Shown here: one piece after another, positions 10,200-19,949 of the stretch
Layout: the number at the start of each line of letters is the position of its first letter
Numbering within the stretch: position 1 is the stretch's first letter
NCBI GenBank assembly: GCA_038380435.1
Contig: JAWZYU010000005.1
Span: forward strand, 39,702,001 to 39,766,000
From: Ryuthela nishihirai
Taxonomy: Eukaryota; Arthropoda; Arachnida; Araneae; Heptathelidae
Direction: 5' to 3'
DNA: 64,000 nucleotides
The notes under the pieces: model-generated
Told to the model about the DNA's origin: nothing
The model's database searches: none
The model's input: only the letters and a program-made list of their open reading frames with translations
Made by a program: the position numbers and the translations under genes

Positions 10200-12153
10200 G
10201 GATAACTGGAAGGAGATCTGTGAACTATCCTCTGTGATGATGCATTTAACCAGCTAGGCAGAAACGTAATGTACGACCCAGTCTTCTGGTAGTGCTGGCC
10301 CTAGCACTTTTCAGGGATATAATCTCTCGTCTGAAGTACAACGGAATGGAAAGGCTGCTAGATAATTTAGACTCCTGTGGCCATATTTTTTCTACTTTGT
10401 TGAGGAGTGGTCTGCTTTATGAGGTCTCGGTGCTGAGGTGACCATCTGTACGAACCAAACTCTGTACTGACTTTGAATTTGGATTGCGGATTTTACTCAC
10501 TGGTGAGCTTCTGTTGAAAGAGACTCTACACCTCTTTTTTCTACTTACGTTTTGGGTCATCAGCCCCAAATGAACAGACAGGTATTATGATTATCGACAA
10601 AACCCAGATGTCGGCAATTCAGAGACTGCACTACATCTATCGGGAGAATGCCACGTTATACCACTACCCACCGTCGCGGCTGAACAGTACTATAAAAGCA
10701 AAGTCCTTCCTTTGGCAAAACCTAATTCTACTCTGCGTCTTGGATCGCTACAGACAAGGATATTGAGGATCCAAGTTGACACAGCGCCCGTGTCGCCTTA
10801 TGAACAGACACGTAGAATACTTTATATCAGCTGACACATGATCCTGATCAAAAGCCATCAGAAGTGTCTGAAGCCTTAAAACTAGTTTTTCTATCGCCAA
10901 ACTTAAATTTTAGTAATGTGCTCAGACGCCGGCATGCAAGTACTTGAAAGATTGGGATGGACTGATTGTAAAGAAATCCACTTCTTGTTCGATTTCCTAC
11001 AAGCATGGTGGCTTCAGTTCCTAGTACAGAGAGAAGGGGTATTTGCGCCATGCCACCGATTATGGGACTGTTTGATATTGACGATAAGTCTTTCAATAAA
11101 CCTAGTTTCTTTAAATGGCATACTAACTATTTTATTTCCAAAGAAACTTGGAATATAAGGGCCCTAGCAGACACTAATTTTTGGATGCCTTCAGACAGGA
11201 ATTTCAGCGGCATAATCTGGACATTTTAGGTTTAGAAAGAGACAAGATGGACAGGCAAAGGTCCAATATTTATGCTTATTCTGAAAATTGTCTTTTCAGT
11301 AGGTGAAAGCAAGAAAAATCTACAAGTGGTAACTATGTTCTCAGCAAAAATGCCAGCGATGCTCTTTTGGAATAGATGTGCATTAATGTTTTTCCCAGCA
11401 AAAGGTCAATCATGAATTAAAAGACTTGAGTACCTCTGTATATATACTGACAGGGATTCTCACATGTCTGGAGAAATCCGTGCCACTTCCACCTTCCGAG
11501 GCCTGGGAAGCTTTCAACTTTTGAAACCCCTAGCCAAAATAAAAATGTCACTTTATTTATAAAACGTTTTAATTTAAATTTGATCAATTCTATAGAAAAT
11601 GTTTTACCCCTCAAGCAGCTGCTTGCAACAGAGGTACGACAAGAGCATTTACTATGGCATTGGAAAGGTTTGCGAGATTTCAGCATAAGTACACCATAAA
11701 AGAAATAACCAAGCCATATCTAAGACTCACTGGTTAAAAATCATATCTTCTACTAAATCACAACTTTTACTGTTGCATCTAATATCAAAATGATTAACAA
11801 ACTAAATTTCAGGGCATCTTTGAGCTTGAGGACTGGGACCAATGGTCCTCGTAACCTCTCTCTCCCTTCTAACCAGCTCTGCTCACTGAGAACTCGGATG
11901 AGAATAAGGATATTCTGAATTCTATCAAAAAATGAGATATTACTCTTGTGCTGGAGGGAGACTTCAATGTCAAAGTTGTTATTGACTCTTATCTTTGTGC
12001 GGGGGTGATGGTTTCTTTTCGCATTGGCAGCTGCAATCGTGAACGTTTCCTATAGTAACTCTATGTTTTCAGAATAAACTAACTTTTACTTCAAACACCA
12101 AAATATTTAGTACTATACATGGGTTTTACCCGATGGGTTGCATAGAACTAAGA
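10200..12153 (+). mobile_element. RTE-like LINE copy b, old and 3'-truncated
   Basis: Degenerate plus-strand copy of the same LINE as the copies at 12569-15345, 39925-43475 and 58471-62010. It retains the 5' leader ('ctgtgatgatgca...', 'gctgaggagtgg'-like) and the start of the endonuclease domain (PIMGLFDID...SFNKPSFFKWHTNYFI near 11050-11135). It also keeps the block equivalent to GDFNAKVGTD (as EGDFNVKVVID near 11955-11985) and ends near the 'gggttttacccgatgggttgcat' segment. About 460 bp of unrelated sequence, including a SINE-B fragment, interrupts it at about 11428-11890. The reverse transcriptase half is missing. Confidence 0.75.
11604..11700 (-). repeat. SINE-B remnant
   Basis: 'cccctcaagcagctgcttgcaacagaggt' is the SINE-B 3' end in reverse, followed by weakly similar body sequence. 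It lies inside the interruption of LINE copy b. Confidence 0.65.
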
Positions 12154-12392
12154 ATCACCTCAATGCAACAGAGTAAAGTACTTCCATCGGAACTTGGCAG
12201 TTAGAGAAAATGGACTTTACCAGTTTAGGAATGGAAAGCTCAGACACGTGGTGTCTGATATGGGTTACCTGTACACCAGTCACGAGGACAGCAGCCTCAA
12301 TGCTTTTATGGCATGCCACTATGAAAATCCACGTAGAGTGTTGTGTATGGGGGAAGGAATAGGACTGAAAGATAACAACATAAGAGTTTCTT

Positions 12393-12567
12393 TTGGTTGT
12401 TTGGGGTTTTAGGCACAAGGGCAACTAGGCCATGTTGCACCAAATATGAGAAATCTGTACAATAAAATCAATAAACTTCGAATAATCCCACAACCATAAA
12501 TAAAAATAAAGTCGCTAACAACTGCAAAACACAGGAAAATGAGCATAAACTTTCCAGTAAAATAGAT
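12393..12567 (+). repeat. Unnamed repeat 'GTTTGGGGTTTT', copy 1
   Basis: Begins 'ttggttgtttggggtttt' and continues 'aagggcaactaggccatgttgc', then an A-rich stretch. The same start and organisation occur at 15888-16150. Only the first 50 or so bases are clearly shared. It abuts the 3' tail of LINE copy a. The family is not identified. Confidence 0.55.
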
Positions 12568-12651
12568 TCATCATCATCATCATCCTCAAGCAGCCATGGG
12601 CTACGGAGGTCCAATTAGACCGTGCAATATAGTTCTCCAAGCAAGTCTATC

Positions 12652-13026
12652 CTAAGCTACATCTACTGCATCTGGCCACTGCACACCAATTCTAACAAGG
12701 TCCTGTTTGACATTGTCTGCCCACCGCATCCTAGGTCTCCCTTTCTTTCTGAGGCCTCTAGGCACACTGTTCATAATCCTATTCGCCAATCTATAATTAT
12801 TCATAAAGGCAACATGGCCAAACCAACGGAGTCTCTCTCTGCACAATATGCTGCTTAAAGGAGGTTGCAGACTCCTTTGCCTAACCTCATCATCAGTTAC
12901 AAAGTTGAACCACCTAATGCCCAAGATACTGCGTATGCATCTAGAATCAAAACCATCTAGTTTCCTGTTATCTTGTTTACAAAGAGTCCACGTTTCACTA
13001 CCATAACTAACTCTAGAAAGAACCAA
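12652..13026 (-). pseudogene. LINE copy a, C-terminal domain
   Basis: 124 codons continuing the reverse transcriptase after a frameshift at about 13028. Contains SYGSETWTLCKQDNRKLDGF, RSILGIRWFNFVTDDEVRQR and RLRWFGHVA, the conserved thumb and C-terminal block that follows the RT in RTE-like and related elements. It is separated from the RT frame by a 1-2 base indel (the 'ttatagtc' region lacks bases present in copy e), which breaks the polyprotein. Confidence 0.85.
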
Positions 13027-13030
13027 ACTA

Positions 13031-14083
13031 TTATAGTCTAATTTTAGTCTTTAGGTGTATACTCCTATTTCTCCACACTCTCCATAGATTTTTCAAAGTC
13101 TCGGCAGCAGTCCGTATTCCTCTCTTAATCTCATGCCGCACATCACCATTATCTGTTACATATCTCCCAAAATAATTAAACTGCGACACCTGCTCAAGAC
13201 TGCAACCATTCAGATTAACTGAATCACAGCCTGCCTGACCAATTTTCATCACTTTAGCTTTCTCTCTGTTTATAATCAAACTTACTCTACTACCAGTCTC
13301 ATCAACAGCTCGAATGAAAGAGTTCATCTCATCAACATCATTTGCCAAAAGGGCTAAACCATCAGCATAATCTAAATCAGATATTTTCGTATCTCTAGTC
13401 CATTTAAGGCGAAAATCTTTCCCTTGAAGTGAATTTGGCATAACATAATCAATAACCAAGCTAAAGAGAAAAGGAGACAAAATGCACCCTTGTCGAACAC
13501 CAGAAGTAATGTTAAACCAATTGCTACAAGCCTTACCAACTCTCACACACGACTCAATGTTATTATAGAGAGCTTTCATTATGTTAACTAACTTGTCAGG
13601 TATACCATATGATCCCACAATCAACCACAAATTATGACGATCAACTGAGTCCAAAGCCTTTTTGAAATCAACAAAGCTAGCAACCAAAGGTTTCTGAAAC
13701 TCTAAACATTTCTCAAGAATCTGCCTAAGTGAAAATATCTGATCCACACATCCCCTACCACTTCTGAATCCACATTGCTCATCACGCAATTGACTCTCAA
13801 CCAGATTCTCAATTCTATTAAGCACAATCATGGAAAGAACTTTACCTGGAACAGAGAGTAGGCTGATACCCTTATAGTTATCACAAGAACTGCGATCACC
13901 TTTTTTGAAAATAGGGATAACAATAGCTCTGGTAAAATCATTAGAAACCATGCCTTTATCATAAAAGATATTCAGAATTTCAGTCATCCAAGTGGTAACC
14001 GAAACATTCCCAGCTCTAAGCATTTCCATAGTAATTTCATCTACCCCTGGGGATTTATGTAGTTTAAGTTTAGAAACAGCCAA
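13031..14083 (-). pseudogene. LINE copy a reverse transcriptase, open but YADG mutant
   Basis: A 350-codon open frame covering most of the RT fingers and palm: LKLHKSPGVDEITMEML, DFTRAIVIPIFKKGDRSSCD, DEQCGFRSGRGCVDQIFSL, ASFVDFKKALDSVDRHNLW, GVRQGCILSPFLFSLVIDYV. The catalytic YADD is changed to YADG: the second aspartate codon is glycine at 13358-13360. Although the frame is open, the enzyme would be expected to be inactive. It is cut off from the endonuclease by a deletion and from the C-terminus by a frameshift. Confidence 0.88.
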
Positions 14084-14100
14084 AATAACTTCAAATTGTG

Positions 14101-14804
14101 TTATACGGCCAACATTAAAGCCACCAATGTAGTAATGTAATTAAAGCCACCCTGTAGGAGACGTTGCCCATTGCCATTGCAGCTACCAACACCAAAAGGG
14201 TCTATCACTCCATTCCAAAGGTCAGGGTCAGTACCAACTTTGGCATTGAAGTCTCCTAGAACAAGGGTAATATCTCCTTTCTTGGCAGAATTCAAAATAT
14301 CCTGAAGTTGTCCATAAAACCTATTCTTCTCATCCTCATCGGCATCCTCAGTGGGGGCTTAACAGCAGATAACATTCAGGTCTTTAACGCTTGTCTGAAA
14401 TTTTGCTGTAAGAAACCTTTCATTAATGCACTCATATCCTCGAAGAGCATCACTAGCGTGTCTGCTGAGAACCAGACCAATGCCTTGGAGATGCTTTTTA
14501 TCTTCCCTCCCTGAAAAGGGAAATTTAAGATTATTTCTAAGAATCTGACCTTTATCTGTCCATCTGGTCTCTTGCAAGTCCAGAATATCTAAATTATAAC
14601 GGTGGAATTCTTGTGTGAGGACATCAAGAGAAAAAGCTCTGTGTGAGTCCTCACATTCCAACTACCTATGGAGAGAAAATGGTTAGTGGGATGTTTAAAG
14701 AAACTATGTTTATTGAGAGAGGGAATGGCGACAATATCAAACAGCCCCCTTATCGCAGACATGGGGCAAAGACCCGTTCCCCCACCACTAAACGCTGAAG
14801 TCAT
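14101..14804 (-). pseudogene. LINE copy a endonuclease domain, broken
   Basis: Split over two or three frames. 14804-14589 encodes the start (GLFDIVAIPSLN, IGSWNVRT); 14661-14359 encodes LDILDLQETRWTDKGQILRN and GIGLVLSRHASDALRGYECI; and 14295-14101 encodes KGDITLVLGDFNAKVGTDPD. These are the APE endonuclease blocks (catalytic E in QETRW, GDFNAKVG). The domain ends prematurely in unrelated sequence at about 14100-14150, consistent with an internal deletion. Such endonucleases nick target DNA for target-primed reverse transcription. Confidence 0.85.
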
Positions 14805-15345
14805 CTACACAGGAAGATTTCCTCCAATGTAGAATTTGACGATGCCAATAGAAGCAAAGAGTTCAGGTGCCTGCGACGATCTATGATCAGGATTATCCAC
14901 CAGCTGATAAACATATCCTGTGAATCTATTCACTTGGGGCTGTCAACCCACAAATAAACAGGAAACACAGCGGATGATTTTCCCTCCACAGAAGCCCACC
15001 AGTGCAGCAAAATCAGGGCCCATAATCAAGCTGAGAGCCATATATCTGTCCAGTCCAGTGGGTTTATATTGTCAACAGCAGGACCCTGTGTGGTTGACAA
15101 CTCCCCACCAGGGTAGAAAAAAAAATTAAAAGTAGCCATAGTTGTCCAGATCAGTAGGCCACAACTAATCTGGCAGCCCTCCCCCTTCCGTTCACTTCCA
15201 CAAGAGAGAATCTCTTTTGAAAGGTACTAACGGTCTGCACCACGAGAAGACGGGGTCGGGCATTAGGTGTTAGGCCTGGCCGGTTCTGTGCATCATCACA
15301 TGGGATTGGTGCATAGCTCTCCTTCCAGTGACTACCTAGCTACCA

Positions 15346-15592
15346 TTTACAGACCAATGAAAATAGGTTACAAATGTAAAATACAAAAACAACAATGAGT
15401 GTAGAGGACCTATTTTAAAAGCAAAAGCAAACAAGGATCAAAAAATAAAATCACAGACGTTAAAATACCCTGTAAATCGTAAATGTCGAAGACAGGTGGT
15501 TAAAAGAAATTATCCGATAAAATATGGCCAAGTGTATGGGGCTTGGCAGTAAAATCATGGAAGTGAAAAAACATATAAATAATAGTAAACAT
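15346..15592. other. AT-rich spacer
   Basis: Between LINE copy a and a SINE-B. Nothing recognised. Confidence 0.4.
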
Positions 15593-15783
15593 CCCCTGAA
15601 GCAGCTGCTTGCCACAGAGGTCTGACAGGAGCCTGTCAGTTTATATGCCAGAGTAGAAGATCTGAGAGGATGGCAGGCCCTCAGCAGAAAAACAACACAC
15701 ACAACCATGCCTTACCCGGTGCTCGAAACCAGGTCCCTTAGATCAGTAGCCAAGCGCGCTAACCACTCGGCCATGGGACGGCT
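15593..15783 (-). repeat. SINE-B, near full length
   Basis: Reverse-oriented SINE-B of about 190 bp. Read on the minus strand, the head is 'gtcccatggccgagtggttagcgcgcttggctactgatc', strongly resembling the D-arm region of tRNA-Ser/Leu. A B-box-like 'ggtttcgagcacc' follows, then a short body and the 3' end 'gtggcaagcagctgcttcagggga'. The best copy for defining the family head. Confidence 0.88.
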
Positions 15784-15887
15784 TTAAACGACGTTCGAAA
15801 TTAAAAGCTATACATTCCATAAAATATGTTCGATGAATAAAACAGTGTCACGAAACTCCCACTTAGGTTCGCCATCCGACCGTAGAT

Positions 15888-16150
15888 TGGTTGGCTGTTT
15901 GGGGTTTTATGGTGCAACGGCAACTAAGGCCATATTGCGCCAAACACAAGATATACCGTAAAAGGTAAAGGATAAAAATCATATAACCACTCAACCAAAA
16001 GTTAAAATATTAAAAGTGTAAAACGGTGTAAAAAAGCAAACGACGAATGTAAATACAATAAGTAAAACAAAAGATGTATATTAAAATAATACAGACCTAA
16101 GTGTAAATAACCCAGGTCGCAAAAAGTAGAAACAATATACCTAAAAAAAT
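15888..16150 (+). repeat. Unnamed repeat 'GTTTGGGGTTTT', copy 2
   Basis: Starts 'ttggttggctgtttggggttttatgg' and continues 'caacggcaactaaggccatattgcgcc', then an A-rich segment. Same organisation as 12393-12567. Length is uncertain. Confidence 0.55.
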
Positions 16151-16405
16151 TACACTCGATTAAACTACCCAGTAAAACCGACGGAAGAAGAAATGAATGT
16201 GGAAATAAACGAATGACCGTAAGCGGAGCCGAGCAAGTACAGCTTCTTCCTTGCGATTCCTGTGAATATATGACTGCCGTGGTTTAATAATGGGCTTGAT
16301 CTTGAACAGTTTCTTACCGACCTGTTCAGACCAAGATACTGTGTCCGGAAATAGATGGACAAACACTACCGGAAATCCACATATGGAACTGCCAGTAGAG
16401 AGTCG

Positions 16406-16470
16406 GACACTCTTAAGATGCTTTTTGCAACCCAACCTTGTTGTTTCATGTCGTCAATTCCCCTGTCATG
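16406..16470 (+). repeat. Inverted pair with 17022-17080, left arm
   Basis: 'ctcttaagatgctttttgcaacccaacctt' and its continuation reappear in reverse complement, with mismatches, at about 17022-17080. Both arms read as LRxFLQPN on their respective strands. The two arms are about 550 bp apart. The family is not identified. Confidence 0.55.
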
Positions 16471-16912
16471 AACAGGCACTCAAGAGAAGATAATGGTGGT
16501 TGTAGCTGCCAGACGATGGAGCTGCTGGCAGATCTTGGAGAGAACAGGGTGAGGCTGATGCCTCACTGAGATCAAACCTGTAGCGAGCTGGTGAAGAGGA
16601 CACACCGACGATGATGCTTAGCTGCCACGTGGTCCAAGACGAGGCTACTAGCGTGCAGTTCTGCAGTGGGATCTGGTCTGTAATGATTACATCACAGCAG
16701 ACCATGGCCGATACCATTGATGTGCCGGACTTTGAGCCATTTGTTAAGAAAGACAAGAAGTCTGACATTCAGCACGGTGGCTGACAAAAGAGTTGCTGAT
16801 ACACACAGTCGGGTGTAAAGCCTTTGCCCATCTTGCAAAGAGAAAAGTCACTGGAAGGAGAAACAGTGAGCCATGGTGGAGTTGGACAAGCAAACCAAAA
16901 GGACAAATGACA

Positions 16913-17002
16913 GTCGACCAATTAGTGTAAAGCATTTCCCACTGAGGACGCTTTGCTGTCGACCAATTAAGGTAAAGCATTTCCCACTTAGGTCGATAAA
17001 AA
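16913..17002 (+). repeat. 45-bp tandem duplication
   Basis: 'gtcgaccaatta' followed by 'gtaaagcatttcccact' occurs at 16913 and again at 16958 (period 45 bp) with a few mismatches. It lies inside the region flanked by the inverted pair. Confidence 0.75.
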
Positions 17003-17021
17003 CGCAGTTCCAAATGGGATG

Positions 17022-17080
17022 GCCTGGCAGGGAGTGCAATTTTTCTGCACATTACAGGGTTAGGTTGCAAAAAGTATCTA
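17022..17080 (-). repeat. Inverted pair with 16406-16470, right arm
   Basis: Contains 'acagggttaggttgcaaaaagtatcta', the reverse complement (with mismatches) of the left arm. It ends against the tail of a SINE-A copy. Confidence 0.55.
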
Positions 17081-17183
17081 AGAGCGGCACTTTTTTTGGC
17101 ACACAATGGTCTAAATGACTAGGTCACAAGGACCCCAAAGGCTCAGAGAAGGTTGGGGGAGGGGACCCACTGGACAGCTATTA
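17081..17183 (-). repeat. SINE-A, tail half, split by a LINE insertion
   Basis: Tail side of a reverse SINE-A ('agcggcacttttttt...' to 'cccactggacagctatta'). The same SINE continues at 23808. The last 13 bases (17171-17183) are repeated at 23808-23820 as the target duplication of the LINE between them. Confidence 0.9.
17171..17183. repeat. LINE target site duplication, left
   Basis: TGGACAGCTATTA, repeated exactly at 23808-23820. The flanking bases on both sides differ, so the duplication is exactly 13 bp. Confidence 0.92.
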
Positions 17184-17770
17184 CCCCCCCGAAGGGAACC
17201 ACCTTGTCGTGGTGGGGGGGCTTGCGTGCCTTAATGAAGTCGAGGGCTAGGCCGACCAGAGTTACTCATGTCGGACAGGCCGAGATGGAAAGGCCAGACT
17301 AAGAGTTCCCAAGTAAGGACTGAGACGAACGGAAGAGTGAGAGTGAAAAGAGATGTGGTGGATGGCGGTGAGGAAAGTTGGGACCCCACAGGAGAACACC
17401 AAGGGTGTGGTGGTCAGTAGGCAAGGCCAACAATGTTATTACTTGAGTACAGCTGGAGGTGGGCTGTGAAAGAGGACATGAGGATTGGAGAGAAGAGATG
17501 TGGAGTAAGACGGAACAGGAGAGTTGGAACAGTGCAAAAGGCAGCACGAAAGATGGGAGTATGATTGGAATGGAGGTGTGAAGTAAGGTTGATGAGACGG
17601 ACGAAAAAGTTGGGTAAAATTTTTAAATACTGCAGTCAAGGTTCTTAGAATGACTGCAGTAAAAGTTTAGGAAATGGAAAAGTGTGATGAGTGAACACAC
17701 TATAAAGGTAAAGGCGTACAGACGCCTGTGGCTATGAGGAGAGCCGATATTACAGGTCTGTTGTCAAAGG

Positions 17771-17809
17771 GGAGAGGCGGCCTGTGTCGAAAGGCACAGG
17801 CTCCTCTCC
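17771..17809 (+). other. 5' UTR hairpin of the LINE
   Basis: GGAGAGG (17771-17777) pairs with CCTCTCC (17803-17809), and the inner CCTGTG (17781-17786) pairs with CACAGG (17795-17800). A stable stem in the predicted 5' UTR RNA. Confidence 0.7.
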
Positions 17810-17895
17810 AACCCGTTTTTATTTTCTTTTTAGGTTCACTGGTCTCAAAATCAGATCATTCGTAGAGTTTAGGCTGAGGTCGTTTCATTAACACG

Positions 17896-17945
17896 GGGGA
17901 GGATGGGAGTCCTGGTCCTTTGGACAGGGGACTCTCGTCCTCCCC
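17896..17945 (+). other. Long 5' UTR hairpin of the LINE
   Basis: The 17-base left arm 17896-17912 pairs with 17929-17945 throughout if two G-U pairs are allowed. Inside it, CCT/AGG and GTCC/GGAC pair again around a short TTT loop. A very stable RNA fold in the 5' UTR. Confidence 0.75.
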
Positions 17946-18633
17946 CATTTTTACGCCTCTGATTTTTCCATTTCTGGGTGGAGGTTAGGACTGACTCTTC
18001 CCAGAATACGCGCCTCAAGACGTCCCTGGGGCGCGGGCCTACTTCCTAGTTGTACTCAAGGGAGGAAACTGGCCGAGATTGTTCAAATTGGACAATGTAT
18101 CTAATAGGGAAATGGTGGCCAGTGTTTAGGTTTGGAGTGAGCCCTGATGGGTGAGGTGGGGAGAATATATCATGGTCGCCACACCTATGAGTGGCCCACC
18201 TGTTTACCGTGGGTGGAGACCCGTAATGTGGAAAGGAGGGTCCTGGCAGTTGAGGGACAGGCAAGCTGGTATCCCAATACACTGTCCTTGGCCTCTGCTT
18301 CAATAAAACGGGAGGTCTGAGCTGGCACTCTCGGATCAATCGGTACGTGAGGCATCCCCTGTCCCGCCCCTTGACCGGGGCGGGCCAGGGGCGGTTGCGG
18401 TGTCAACCGGGTGGAGGTGATTCTTGACGATAGGGGCTGGGTCCGGACTGGGACCCGGACTAGTACCGGGCCTCGGCCCGGATCATGCTCTGGTCCGAGG
18501 GGAGATCCGAAGTCTGGGTATAACCTGGGCGTATCTCTGAGGTACCTCGAGCGACGAATTTAACTCTGAGGCCTCCCCTTGTAGGACTCCGATGTGGGTG
18601 GAGACCGTCTGGGTCGAACAATTTTAACCCACC

Positions 18634-19949
18634 ATGAAACCCAAACAGTTGGAGTTGGTGTCAGGCGATAGTGAGCGGCGGACTAGGAAGAAAGACAGCA
18701 AGCCCAAGGAGGCTGCTGATCTTGAGGTGGTGGTGGAGGAAGTCCCAGAAACTCCTCCTCCCACCACAAGTTGTACGGAGCATGAAAATGGGCCTCCTAA
18801 AGAAGGAGAGGACCCAGGAAATGGCGGGAATGAAGGGTGCTCGACTAAAGAAGCGGCCCCGGATAGTAGAAAAGAGCCCAGCAGTAAGGAGAAGGGCTCA
18901 GGAAGGCTGGCAAACGCGGCTGGCCTTCTGGAGGAACTGGCGGTGGAGATGTTCCGACAAAGAGTTGACAATGAGTTAAGGGACGCAATTATGGGTGTAG
19001 CTCGTAAGTTACACACCATAGTCTGCGAACAGGAGTTGGAGATTGCAACCATGAGAGGACAAATCTTGGAACGGGATGCACGTCCACCTGAAAGGAAGGA
19101 GAGGCCACCAACCTATGCCAAGGCTGTTGGTGGGCAGGGACAGGGAAAGGGCGGTTCGGTGGTAGCTAAAAAGCCCACTCCCCCTGAAAAACGGCAGAGA
19201 CATACCTTGCTGATCTTCTCTAAAGATAAAGAGAAGTCAGCATTAGAGGTAAGGATAGTCTCAAAGGAAACATCAACCCCACAGACCTTAACCTGGGGGT
19301 AATGACCGTTAAGCCTATGAGGGCTAACGGAGTCATAGTGGAGTGCAGCTCAGAGAGTGACCGGGCTAGCCTAAAAAGTGCAATTGAAAGCCATGAGTCA
19401 CTCTAGGAAATTCTAGAGGCCAAATCGGCCGTAAGGCTTAAGCCTAAAATCATGGTTTGCGGCGTGGATATGGACATCCCTCGCGAGGACCTCCAGAGGG
19501 TCATACGCAGCCAGAATAGGCTGAATGACGAAGAAGGAGACATAACACCTATGTTCTCGATGAAAGCCCGAGTGGACAACACGGTCCACTGGGTTTTAGA
19601 GGCTAGTAGTGCCTCTCATAGGAAATTACTAGAGGTAGGTAAGATTAACATAGGCTGGTCCCGGTGCTACGTTAAAGATTATATTAGAGTCCTGCGATGC
19701 TACAAATGCTATGCATTTGGGCATAAGCAGACCGAATGTGAGCTTAAGACACAACGGTGTTCGCAGTGTGCGGGTAAGCACTCATACAAGGAGTGCACAA
19801 AGCCCAAACCGAAGTGCATCGTATGCAATAAGGTGAACAAGGAGCATGGTGCCAAGTACGATATTGGCCACAGTGCGATGGACACGAAGTGTCCGTCGTA
19901 CTGTCGTGAGATAAAGTTGTTGCGTAGACGCACCGACTATGGAAAGTAG
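18634..19949 (+). pseudogene. LINE ORF1 (gag-like zinc-knuckle protein), broken
   Basis: Begins with ATG at 18634 and reads 222 codons of charged, low-complexity N-terminal sequence (EEVPETPPPTTS, ELAVEMFRQRVDNELRD). A one-base loss near 19253 then sends the frame to a stop at 19302. The true continuation is in another frame, with an additional stop codon at about 19402-19405 (CTC TAG GAA). From 19452 it is open again to 19949 and contains three zinc knuckles: CYKCYAFGHKQTEC (CX2CX4HX4C), CSQCAGKHSYKEC and a third starting CIVC. ORF1 proteins of this type bind the element RNA as chaperones. Two lesions make this copy's ORF1 defective. Confidence 0.88.

Larger units (their letters stand above)
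12569..15345 (-). mobile_element. RTE-like LINE copy a
   Basis: Minus-strand non-LTR retrotransposon whose 3' end carries a short (ATG)n tail at 12569-12583 after the conserved GCTGCTTGAGG. Order from its 5' end: leader (15345 to about 14810), APE-type endonuclease start (14804-14589), endonuclease middle (14661-14101), reverse transcriptase (14083-13031) and C-terminal domain (13026-12652). A segment between the GDFNAKVGTD block and the reverse transcriptase is deleted, so this copy is internally shortened compared with copies c and e. I assign it to an RTE/BovB-like group by the WNVRTL and FRSGRGCVDQIF motifs; the clade is not certain. Confidence 0.85.

Noticed and set aside
18624..19052. 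142-codon minus-strand serine-rich frame
   Set aside because: Antisense of the low-complexity ORF1 N-terminus.
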